The notes beneath the pieces were generated by a model. That model was not told the DNA's origin and made no database searches. It was given only the letters and a program-made list of their open reading frames with translations. The position numbers were made by a program, and so were the translations under genes. This document shows positions 37,165 to 48,560 of a DNA stretch of 64,000 nt, one piece after another. How positions within the stretch are numbered: the stretch's first letter is position 1; each line of letters opens with the position of its first letter. The stretch is from assembly GCA_037102815.1 (NCBI GenBank), contig BTPP01000001.1, positions 2,753,001 to 2,817,000 of the forward strand. Direction: 5' to 3'. The stretch is from Neurospora intermedia. Taxonomy: Eukaryota > Ascomycota > Sordariomycetes > Sordariales > Sordariaceae.

Positions 37165-39302
37165 AGTGGTAGCTGCAATTAAAGATCGTAGTGGCCGCTC
37201 GATTTAAACCATACCATACTATACGATTAGTTCGAGCGATCTTCATCGACCGACATTACTAGGCGATGCGGGGTATTATTGCTACTATTACTACTAGCGA
37301 CGGCGTAAGTCATTTACTAGAGCCCAATTTACAATAACGATTACCGGCTATTATCACTAATTATTTCCCCTTATTAAAATTCTCCCCGGCTATTACCTTT
37401 ACTTATTGCGAGATAGTATTATAAACCGTAGACTTCTCTCCTCCCCGCTAAAATAGTTACTCAAATACACTTCTCCCCGACCGATTGCAAGCCGGACTCT
37501 CCCTTCTACAATACAACTCTTCTTAATTTACCTTTATTATAACAAAAATACGGGCGTTGTAATAAATCCTAAGATTTATACTATTAAGTACTTCCTTTTA
37601 AGAATTAAAATTTTAAAAACTATAACTTTCAAAATATCTCCCAAGGTTGCCGCCCTCTTAAAAAATCTTCTACGACTTTTATTATTACTAGTCTTTCTAA
37701 ATCTAGAAGAGGCGTCTCCCAACCTACTATACTACGATTTTTATCAACTAAAATAGGGTTCTTACTCTATTATTCCTATTAATTAATATTACGAACTTTA
37801 TTCGGCTGGGAAATTGAAGGATGAGAATATACTTCTCTTTTGTAAGCCCGGCGCTATGTTCTTCCGGCCCCCGGCTCCTACCCTCTCGATTTCTATAGTC
37901 TAGACTATCTATTCTCTTACGCCAAACTCTATTAATACCAACGATAATAATCTTTACTTCGTTATTCCTAAGAAGGCAATCTATACCGCCAAATAGTAGC
38001 TTCGAACTGCCCGTAAAGTACTCTACGCCCTTAATCTATACGTAAGAGCTTTAACTATTTCCCTATCTCCCGCCGAAACTAAGATTAAATCTAGTAATAG
38101 CTTTAAAACCCCTATTAAGAAATCAACTTCTGAACCACCGTCTCCCTAGACTATTAAGTATATGTACCGTAAGTGTAAGGTAGCGTTTCGCTCAAGAAAT
38201 ATTCTCTTCGACTATATTTATTCGAATACGTACAAACCTAATACTTTAGAGCCCAATACTTAGAAACCTAATATTCGAGAGCCTAGCGCAGCCCTTACTT
38301 TAAAGAGCTCAAAAAAGCAGTCTTTTATTATTACCGATAATAATACCCCAATTAATCTAAATACTCTAACCTACTAGAGCGCTTCAATAATTATTAACTA
38401 GACTACTCCAATCAATTAAACTACTCTAGCCAATTAGACCGCCAGCCGCCGCCTCGCTTCCTTTATAACCATACCTACGAAGGCGCCCACTTCCTATACT
38501 CCAAATACTTCCGATTCTTAAGGCCTATTTATACTAATTAAGATTCGGTTAGTCTCGCAGTGCGGGAATAAATCTCCTATCCTATAGGAATTTAACTATC
38601 TACCTCCCTTAGATAATTCGTCTCCCTTTACTTTAATAGCGGTTACTACCCTCTCTCTAAGTAGTAGTCTAGTAACTATTATAATTAAGTATAAAGAGAG
38701 TAGTTAACTCTCTACCCCTAATGGTTACTATAGCAACGTAGCGCCTTACAATTGCTATACTTGCCGCCAGAACTTTACTTTACGAAACCTTCTTTTCAAC
38801 TACCTTCGAGATTATAATTATTGCCGCCCTAAAAAGACTAGTCCCTCGAAGTCTTTCAAGATAAAGAACACTAATTGGCGTAGTAGTAAGACGATCTAAA
38901 TAGACTACGGTATATTTAGAGACGTAATTGGCAAGCTTACTACCGTAGTTTTTGCAACTTAAGTACGTTATTCTCTTACGCTCACCCTCCCTCCCTCTCC
39001 CTTTATTTATTTACTTTGCAACGAGGTCGTTACTCCCTTCTTTCGTATGCGGGCAGCCAAACGGTTCTCTTAACGACAATAACACTACTAGCAAGCCAGT
39101 CAATACAGCTGTCACCCCCTTTGTCAGCTCCCTTGCTAGCTCTAATAGCCGTATCAACCTCGTTGTCAACTCTTTGCAACTCACGCCAGCCAGTGCCAGC
39201 CAGCCAGAGCTCTCCCGTTTACACCCCCTTTTTCCCTTTTTTTCCTTCTCTCTATTTATCTATAGAACCAGCGTTCTCTACGGCAATAGCACTTTTGAGT
39301 AC

Positions 39303-39402
39303 CTCTCTCGAGTGCTAGAGACTGCTAGTCACCCTCTCGAGTGCCAGAGACTACTAGTTACCCTCTCGAGTGCTATCCACCTTCTTGAGTGCCAGCCACC
39401 CC
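39303..39402. repeat. Short tandem repeats inside the LTR element
   Basis: Three to four imperfect copies of a unit of about 25-30 bp containing CTCGAGTGC lie near the 3' end of the internal region, next to less AT-rich sequence. Confidence 0.55.
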
Positions 39403-39676
39403 TTAAGCTTCAACCCCTTATTCTACTAGCTAGTTAGTTAACTAGCCTTCCCTAGCCGCTATCTAGCTTCCCGGAACTCATTGGAACTCCTCGGACCTTA
39501 ACCGTTTTTACTACTACAACGCTAGTACATCCCAACGCGCCCCGGAGCATCCCGGATAGATAGATTCGTTGCCGGAGACCTAGAGATTCTCGGAGGAGAC
39601 CTAGAACTTATCGGAGAAGGCCTGGACGTCCAGGTCCATCGAGGACGATAGTTTCTTTCTCGTGTGAGCCGGCATT

Positions 39677-40339
39677 TGATAGGGGAATCCCCGGAATCCC
39701 TAAATTACCCTACCTTACTATACTATAGCTTAGACTAGCTGTGACAGCCCAGATTAGCTGGGCTGCTATAGAGGCTTCCTTGCTGTGCCTAATTTAAGCT
39801 CCCAGACTGCCGTGCCCGGGCTACCCTATGGCCCGTTGTTAGGAACGTAGGCGAAAGGTAGGCTGAGGTGACTACGGTCGTGGCCACACGTAAGGGACGG
39901 CAAGTTAGGGGTCAATTTAAAGATGTATTGATAGCTACCGACTACAATGAACTACGCCTCGTTGAACCTCTTTTATACCTGTGCAAACTCTGTTCATCCG
40001 CTAATAAGCGTTGTAGAGTCCCGTGCTAGTCTAGCGCCCCAACGCGGTGCCGGATTATCCTTCCCGCGAGCCCGACCCGATATGGGCGCTGCCGTTGTTG
40101 GTCCACCGCTTCGGCCGACGGAGCGGAGCAGCGACCGTTGGAGTGCTTCGGTACGCAGGCTCTTAGCCTCCTAACACCCGTACTCTAGCTCTATTATAGT
40201 ATATCCTTTCTGTGCAGACGGCTGGCTGGAAGCCTTCCTTCCTTCTTACAATATCCTTCTTTTGCCTTCTAATACTACTGCTTCCTCGTAAACTGTACGG
40301 TATCTAGGCAATGTCTTTATTTTAACTATCCCCGTATCA
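39677..40339. repeat. Right LTR, split by a solo LTR
   Basis: Two halves, 39677-39836 (ending in the target-site copy CCCGT) and 40182-40339, add up to 318 bp, exactly the length of the left LTR. Its ends (TGATA and TATCA) keep the canonical TG...CA termini. Confidence 0.85.
39837..40176. mobile_element. Solo LTR (340 bp) nested in the right LTR
   Basis: It begins TGTTAGGA and ends TCCTAACA, a perfect short terminal inversion, and is flanked by CCCGT at 39832-39836 and 40177-40181. A TATA-like TTTTATACC lies in the first half. No internal retroelement sequence accompanies it, so it is a solo LTR left by recombination. Base composition is GC-normal, unlike its surroundings, which suggests it is younger than the RIP that hit its host element or that it escaped RIP. 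It is a copia- or gypsy-like fossil. Confidence 0.8.
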
Positions 40340-41907
40340 ACTCCCCTCCGTCGCACTACCCACCCTACTAATACTAGCACACCCAATTAGTACCCTACCT
40401 CTTAGATTGCTCTTATACGTTATTTATTACTAACTATTATCTCTAATACTTCCCTTACGGTTATCCACACTTAGTTTCGAAGGTCCGACCCCGCTTTAAC
40501 CGCAAGTAATCTCCCTACCGTCGCAAGAGGCACTATCCTCGCTACTACCAGCCGACTAATCTACCTCAATAATTAATCTAGCTGAACTATCTTTCTTTTA
40601 AAATACCCCCACCAAACGAAAGACTACCCCAACTATATATAAAGAGCGTATTATTTACAAAGTTCTTCGTATATATACGAAGATAGAATATAAGGATATT
40701 ACTGCCGCCTTCAACCTTACTATTAGGTAGGTACAATATACCTATTTTACCGAGGCTATTCTTTATTGCTATTTTGGAGGTAGGCCGCTTACTGTTCCGC
40801 CTTACTTCGTTAATATTCTTATTAAGTATATAAATATATTTACAAAATTAAAGAAGTTCTTATTGTAGGTAAAATTAGGGAAGCGTATACCCGAATTTAA
40901 TAAATACTATCGCTAATCTATTTAGACCGCTATAGAGTTTTAAGGTATACGTTGTATAAAATAATTAATTTACTTTCCTTTAACCGATAAGACCCGTCGT
41001 TTCCGCCTTAAGTTCGCTTTATAGTACGCCGGCTTTACCCTATTCGAATAGGAAACTTAGATTTAGTTTAATAAGATGTAGGTAAATAGTATTACTTAAG
41101 GTCGTTGTTTCGTTACTTTCTTTAAAAATAAGAAGATCGATAATTTTACTAAAGTTAAATTGAAGGTTCGAGGGTAGATATTCTAAACTTATTTTATAGG
41201 TAAGAAAAAGGGTACTTTTATCTTTTAGAATTATAAAGAGTAGGGTATAATTACTAATAATATTTACTAGAAGTATATCCTCCCTTCTTTATAGTAATTT
41301 TAGTTCGAGAATTCGTCTTTTATTGTTATATAAGATAATGTACCGTACTATAGTTCGAAATTAACGAAGGTATTTATAAAAGATACTTTTACTAGCGCTA
41401 CTATTACCGATTGGCTACCCTACTCCCCTAATCTCAACCCTATTAAGAACGTTTAGAATTATATAAAGCGTTAGATTGAATGTAAATACCCAATTAAACC
41501 GACTAGGAATAGTTTCAAGCTAGCTATTGAGAAAGTATAGGAGGCTGTACTAAAGGACTACCTTCTTCGTCTAGTATATTCAATGCCCAAAAGGCTTTAG
41601 GCGGTTATTAAGGCAAATAGTAGGTATACCGACTATTAACTTGGTTGAAGTTACGGCTATAAATGCGGTACTTGGGAATCCCTGGATTTAGTATAGTAAA
41701 TTAACTAGATTACCGTAGCTTTATTATCTCTATTCTTCCTATATAGGCCTCGTCAACGTGATTTTATTGGTTTTATTCCCTGTCGCCTCCCCTGTCGAAA
41801 CCCCTGTATGTACCACGCTAACGAACCTACTAGGGCTTAGGTGTATTACTACCGTCTCGGTGAACTTTACCCGGATATCAACCGAAAACCCCTAATTATT
41901 AGATAAA

Positions 41908-42511
41908 GGCCCCGTTTGGTTCAACCAACAAAACAAAAGTTTATATGGGAAAATGATCCCTGCCAGCTAACAAATCGTTTTTTTGTTAGATAGTTGGGGG
42001 TTATGCTGTCTTGGCTGCATTTTGAGGTACCACGCTAAGGCAAGTAGATGCAATGCAGTCCGGAAGGCTTAATAAGAGAATTAGTGGGCCTTTGTAGGAG
42101 CATTTTGTTAGTTTCTATCCTCCCTCTAGTCTCAGTCGCTCAGCCACCTCCGATGGCCTATGCGTCTCTTCGGACCCACAGGGCCAAATGGTTGTGACAT
42201 CCGGCCCACCACCCTCACCCACCCACCAATCCGGACATCACACTATTTGGCCCTGTGGGTCCAAAACGACTGCGCCACGGGGTGGCGGGGAAGTGGATAG
42301 GGGCTAACTAAGGTTGAACGTCTGTCATGAGAGACTACCTCCCTCCTCAAAGCATGAAGATACCAAGCAACAGAATGCACCCTTGTTAAAATAACGCGTC
42401 TTTTGGCCCCCATCCTCCTGCGGTACCTCTTGGCTGCGTTTTTAGCTTTGTACCCTCCTCTACCCCTTGTAAAAACAAGTTGACTTTTTGTTAGTTGAAC
42501 CAAACGGGGCC
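41908..42511. mobile_element. 604-bp TIR element
   Basis: The ends are an inverted repeat of about 26 bp with one mismatch, starting GGCCCCGTTTGGTTCAAC at both termini. Flanks read AAA on each side, a possible 3-bp target duplication. The terminal sequence and 3-bp flank recall PIF/Harbinger-type miniature elements, but this is tentative. The interior has no transposase-like frame. A 91-bp hairpin lies in the middle. Composition is near normal, so RIP has touched it lightly or not at all. Confidence 0.65.
42172..42262. repeat. 91-bp hairpin-forming inverted repeat inside the TIR element
   Basis: Arms of about 33 bp begin GGACCCACAGGGCCAAAT (18 bases identical in both arms) and continue imperfectly to CCGG, separated by a C/A-rich loop of about 26 bases. 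Size and shape are those of very small inverted-repeat elements such as Neurospora Guest (98 bp), but identity with Guest is not established. Confidence 0.65.
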
Positions 42512-43124
42512 AAACGTGCAACAACCGGACAGCGACCACGGGGCACACCACAACTCAGCAGCTCCACCGTTGTCATCATCCTGCATGGGGTGCAGCTACG
42601 CGAGCGTCTCTTTCACCGGCTCACCCACGGGGCCCCTCACTTATTGCTCCAAGCTCCCCAGCTCCCCCACTGTTTGAAACTCGTGTGAAGCCGAACGGCG
42701 CCGATATTGGCACCCGGTGGATAACAGCGAACCGGCTATACATTTACACTACCAAACATACATGCTAGGAAGAGTTCCCCGTATTAACCGAACATCTTTT
42801 GTATGGTCCGATGGGAGAGTTCGCTTCGTTCAGCCAGAATTCGCTGGTGTAGTCCTGGTGGATCTCTCTATCTCCATGCTTCCACTTGCAGCTTACGAGC
42901 TCCTGGGGGAAAGAGTGGGGGATCTGTTTATACATAATGGAGGACGACCCCCTCGGTGATGGCGCGCTACTTCGCGCCTTCCCTCCTATTGCTTTTGTTG
43001 CTGTTGTAGTGACTTTGGCTTGAGCCATTCTTAACTGTCTTGTCTTGCCCTGACCGCAGACTAGGTACCATCAAGCCGACTTCTTGAAGCGCTCACATTA
43101 ACAGATTATAACATAAACTCAACC
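42512..43124. other. Promoter region of the SDR gene
   Basis: Non-coding sequence of normal composition between the TIR element and the reductase start, with no further repeat seen. The promoter therefore lies directly beside transposon-derived DNA. Confidence 0.45.
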
Positions 43125-44171
<1,047 letters not shown>

Positions 44172-45872
44172 AAGGCCCCAGAGGCGTTAGGTACCTCTAT
44201 GACTGCTATATGAATAATGAATGACTTGGATAGATGAGCTCTAAGAATATTTAATACTCGTTGTCGATACCAGGCTGTCGCCAGCAAGGCTTCCTGTACG
44301 CAAAATATTGCATAGTCTACCTATGTTTCCATGATGATTTCGATTGGAGGATACCCGGGAAGGAGCTGTGAATGGGTGTGCAGGCCCCCCCGAGAGAGCC
44401 TTGAACTCTGCCTCGGAGGAACACAGCTTCGGTGTATTTATCGCCAGCTGTTCGGCAGCTGAGTGGGGTTTTCAATGACGACGAAAGTGGCCGCGGCCCG
44501 CCAACCTGGCGGTGTGAGGGGCGCTCTGCTTGGGCGGTCAGAGTTCAGTTCCATGACTTTAGTGAGTTTTGGACCTGTCCCTGCGTGGTACTTAGAACTA
44601 GTAGTCCCTGGCGGCCTCTGAAGAAGGGCCTTGCCGGGTCTAGACCCTCTTTCTGACACTTGGAGCCTCACAACGTCTGGCAGCAATTTCACCTACGGCG
44701 CACAGCTTTGGAGGAGAAATCCATCCCAAGCATTCGATTTGGGCGAAGCAAACACCAGAGGCCAAGTGAGTAATATGACGTTTGTTCAACATGGACAAAG
44801 ACTTGCCGCATGGGAAGGCACATCGCCAGACACAGTTCCCTTCCTTGTGAGCCCGAGGCGCATTTCCACATTGACCTAGGCTGGGATCCGTTAGTTGGCG
44901 TACCGCTGCAACGGATTGATACGTTCAGTTCGTTGCCATTGATATCAGATGGGACTGACCTGAGAGAGCCCCTGTGGACCTGTGCCTGGGCTTCCTTGCC
45001 TCGCTGTTCCCTCTCCTGGTTGCAGGTGTTTCGGCAAGCTTAACCAGAACCCCTAAAACGTGCCAGCTCCGGGTACCTTACCTTCTGTTATGGATTCCAC
45101 GGTAAATTGTTGATACTGTAAATAGCATCAGCCTCAAAGACTTTGTCGAGAAATACGAGCCGAAAACGGCATATTTTTCACAGATCTATCTGCTTACACT
45201 ATACTGCCATTCAACGTAATCCCCTCGTTCATCTTTTGTAAATTTTAGAATATGTGTAACACGGAACGGCAATAGCCTCCATCCTCACATCCAACCCGCC
45301 AAAAAATAAATAAAAGGAGTTTAGGTTACTTGGTTACTTTCAGGTTGTTCGTGGTTCAACGGCGGGAAACAAAGTGAAGGCAACAACCAGGTTGTACCCC
45401 TCATCCCACCCGGACCCCAGCTTTGCCTGCTGCTTGCTGCACCCTGGGCTGCCATCCATTCACTGCTGGGTGAACCACTCGCCGCCCGCTGTTCAGTGCT
45501 GGTGCATGCTGGCCTGCCACTTCAGTCCACCGCGGACCTAAAACTGACTGGAAGTCGCCTCCTTCAACTCCTCGGCCGGCCGCCCAACTCCCTCCTCCTT
45601 CAGCCCTACATTTTGGCTCGCAACCGTACATTGCTCGCTCTTCCTCCTCGACAACCGCCTTCCTCCCCTCAAACTCGACCATTTGGCCCATCTTGTCCCT
45701 TTTGCGACCACATTCATCGCACAAGTCCGGCGACCGACTCTAGGGGTTCTATCATTACTAACGAACCCTGCCCAACACCTCCCACCTTGTCACATATCTG
45801 GAGACTCTCTCGACTACTCAGTCTCTTGTTTGCTGCCACCATTGCTAGTTATTATCTGTGATTACCAGAGAC
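44172..45872. other. Intergenic region and leader of calcineurin A gene
   Basis: 1.7 kb without a gene. Short frames on both strands have no family resemblance. From about 45400 the sequence becomes CT- and CAACC-rich, typical of a Neurospora 5' leader. Confidence 0.5.
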
Positions 45873-47889
45873 ATGGAAAGCAACAATGGTACCGGCGCGC
45901 CCGGCGCCTTCCACACCCAGCAGGTTGACAATGCCATTCGCGCCATCCAGCACAAGAGGCCATTGCCCGAGATCGACTTCACCATTCACACCATGGAGGA
46001 TGGCTCCCAAGTGAGCACCATGGAGCGTGTCTGCAAAGGTAGGTTTCCTTTCCTCCTCAACACCACTGCCTAAACTTGCCAGATCATGACTGTCGTTCGT
46101 TGCGATCCTGTGGCCACTCCTGGGCACCTTGGCCTTTTCCCCCTTTTTTCTCTCTGTACTGCAAGTTCTAACAGGCGCCGTCTTGGCCTTCTTTTCCAGA
46201 TGTTCAGGCGCCTGCCATGTTCAAGCCCAGCGACGAGCAGTTTTTCGAGGACGAAACCCACACCAAGCCCGACATCCAGTTTCTGAAGCAACATTTTTAC
46301 CGCGAGGGCCGTTTGACCGAGGAGCAAGCACTATGGATCATCAGGGAGGGTACCAAGCTTCTGCGCGCCGAGCCCAATCTGCTGGAGATGGACGCTCCCA
46401 TTACCGTTTGCGGTGATGTCCACGGCCAATACTACGATTTGATGAAGCTCTTCGAGGTCGGTGGTGACCCGGCCGAGACCAGGTATCTCTTCCTGGGCGA
46501 CTACGTTGATCGTGGTTACTTCAGTATCGAGTGTGTCTTGTATCTCTGGGCGCTCAAGATCCACTACCCCAAGACACTCTGGCTGCTGCGCGGAAATCAC
46601 GAGTGCCGGCATTTGACCGACTACTTCACCTTCAAGCTCGAGTGCAAGCACAAGTACTCGGAGGCCATCTACGAGGCATGCATGGAGTCGTTCTGTTGTC
46701 TGCCGCTGGCGGCAGTCATGAACAAGCAGTTCCTCTGCATTCACGGCGGTTTGAGCCCCGAGCTCCACACACTCGACGACATCAGAAACGTTAGTCTAAC
46801 AGCCACTTGACTGCCACGTTATGGTATGGGCATACTAACCCGGTGACTTATGCAGATTGATCGTTTCCGCGAGCCCCCCACACAAGGTCTCATGTGCGAC
46901 ATCCTGTGGGCCGATCCCCTAGAGGACTTTGGCCAGGAGAAGACGACTGACTTCTTCGTACACAACCACGTACGAGGTTGCTCATATTTCTTCTCCTATT
47001 CTGCTGCCTGCCATTTCTTGGAGAAGAACAACCTTCTCTCCATCATTCGCGCACACGAGGCTCAGGATGCGGGCTACCGTATGTACCGCAAGACCAGGAC
47101 AACCGGATTCCCCAGTGTCATGACCATCTTCTCTGCGCCCAACTACCTCGACGTTTATAACAACAAGGCTGCGGTGTTAAAGTACGAGAACAACGTCATG
47201 AACATCCGTCAGTTCAACTGCACGCCTCATCCCTATTGGCTCCCAAACTTTATGGACGTTTTCACCTGGTCGCTTCCCTTCGTCGGCGAGAAGATTACCG
47301 ATATGCTCATCGCCATTCTCAGCACCTGCTCGGAGGAGGAACTCAGGGAGGATTCTGCGACAACTTCGCCCGGTTCAGCCTCCCCGGCCCTCCCGTCTGC
47401 GGCTAATCAAGATCCCGACTCTATTGAGTTCAAGAGACGGGCGATCAAGAACAAGATCCTTGCTATCGGTCGTCTGTCCCGTGTCTTCCAGGTCCTCAGA
47501 GAGGAGTCCGAGCGGGTCACGGAACTCAAGACCGTTTCTGGTGGTCGTCTTCCCGCCGGTACTCTTATGTTGGGTGCCGAGGGTATTAAGAACGCCATTA
47601 GCAGTTTTGAGGATGCCAGAAAGGTCGATTTGCAGAACGAGAGGCTCCCGCCGAGCCACGACGAGGTTGTTAAGATGCAGGACGAGGAGCGCGCCCAGGC
47701 TTTGGAGCGGGCGACAAGAGAGGCTGACAATGATAAGAAGTTGCAGACCCTCTCCAGGAGGCTCAGCACGTAAGTTTACAATCCCCCCTTCTTTAGTACT
47801 TCTTCTTGCGTCTGGCCTGTCGTATACATCCGAAGGTATCAGATGCTGACCTGGTCGGTTTAACGTTGAGTGACCGCAAGCGATCGTAA
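45873..47889 (+). CDS. cna-1: Calcineurin catalytic subunit A (protein phosphatase 2B)
   Basis: Exons 45873-46038, 46200-46789, 46856-47769 and 47871-47889 encode 562 residues. The PPP-family motifs [20 protein letters not shown] and LRGNHECR bind the two metals. The calcineurin-B-binding helix and the [20 protein letters not shown] region follow. A Ser/Ala-rich linker leads to the calmodulin-binding segment ([20 protein letters not shown]) and the autoinhibitory region. The enzyme is the Ca2+/calmodulin-activated Ser/Thr phosphatase that dephosphorylates Crz1-type factors and supports hyphal tip growth and stress tolerance. The last exon has 19 nt and gives the end LSTDRKRS; without that splice the protein would stop earlier. 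All catalytic residues are present. Confidence 0.97.
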
Positions 47890-48560
47890 TCACCACGCCA
47901 ATCGATTCAAAGGATGCTAATTTTTTCTGGTTTTATGAGGGTGTAGTTCTTAAAATGGCGTCAGGATACGGAACTACGTCAGGGAATCGAGCGAAGGTTT
48001 CATAGGAGTTTTGTGGGAGTAAAGGAAAGAGGGACACGGCGTGACTGAACGAAGACGTGTTATTGAACGGTGTCACATTCAGGGCTTGACTGATTGTAGC
48101 CATCTACTTTCTTCCCTACATGTTGGCGGGGAATGGAAATACGAATGAGTATCAAATGGATACTCTGTCCTCTCTACTGAGAAGGATTTTGCTAGTGCGT
48201 TTAGCGAGTTTACATACCTCAGCGACTGACTAGATACTTATTTACGTACTGGTAAATGGTGAAACATGGTCTCATGATGGATGCTTCTTGTAATCATCTG
48301 GTAGCCTCCCAGGAAGATATGATTCAAATTACCTGTGAAGGATCGCAGCTAAGTGATGATCATTCCCATGACTTGCTTCACAACCAAACAGTCGAGCAAG
48401 ACGATCATGATTGTTTCGCATTCTTAGATTATGTCGTTATATCCAAAGCAGGACACTCAATCCTAGTCCTTTTTCCTCCCCATAAACCATTACCAGCAAT
48501 GAAAATATCCCCATAGAAACCCGGCATGATATTCACCATAACCCATACAAGATCTCATCC
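47890..48560. other. Convergent intergenic region, cna-1 and cyclase-like 3' ends
   Basis: Non-coding. A short plus-strand frame (48256-48516) has no conserved likeness. Composition is consistent with two 3' UTRs. Confidence 0.5.

Larger units (their letters stand above)
36847..40339. mobile_element. Broken LTR retrotransposon inserted in the Tc1/mariner element
   Basis: Direct LTRs at 36847-37164 (318 bp) and 39677-40339 (318 bp plus a later insertion) begin TGATAGGGG or its mutated form and end TATCA or its mutated form. The 5-bp target duplication ACTCC lies at 36842-36846 and 40340-40344. A possible primer-binding site starting TGG lies two bases inside the left LTR. The internal part is only about 2.5 kb, too short for a full gag-pol, and I see no intact coding region, so it was probably non-autonomous or internally deleted. 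It is a fossil heavily altered by RIP. The superfamily is not resolved. Confidence 0.82.
36013..41837. mobile_element. RIP-degraded Tc1/mariner DNA transposon, interrupted by a retroelement
   Basis: Outer ends at 36013-36038 and 41812-41837 are an imperfect inverted repeat of about 26 bp sharing GTTAGCGTGGT. Without the inserted retroelement the transposon is about 2.3 kb. Plus-strand sequence near 41405-41455 still reads WLPYSPNLNPIKNV, the DDE-transposase box before the last catalytic acid. Near 41330, DNVP followed by YSSK recalls the QDNAPCH box of the family. Stop codons fill the frame, mostly TAA and TAG as expected from RIP of CAA and CAG or TGG. CpA and TpG are scarce and TpA abundant throughout. 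It is not functional. It may correspond to the Punt-like elements reported from Neurospora, but I could not compare. Confidence 0.8.

Noticed and set aside
38952-39437. Open frame inside the LTR element
   Set aside because: It contains tandem repeats and no recognisable domain. It is part of a fossil element rather than a gene.
41678-41740. Sequence similar to the start of the LTR (GGGAATCCCTGG)
   Set aside because: The likeness is only about a dozen bases and falls within the Tc1/mariner body with no partner repeat, so it was not called as another LTR fragment.
44432-45043. Short frames between the SDR gene and cna-1
   Set aside because: They lie on both strands, are under 85 codons and show no conserved motif or splice structure.
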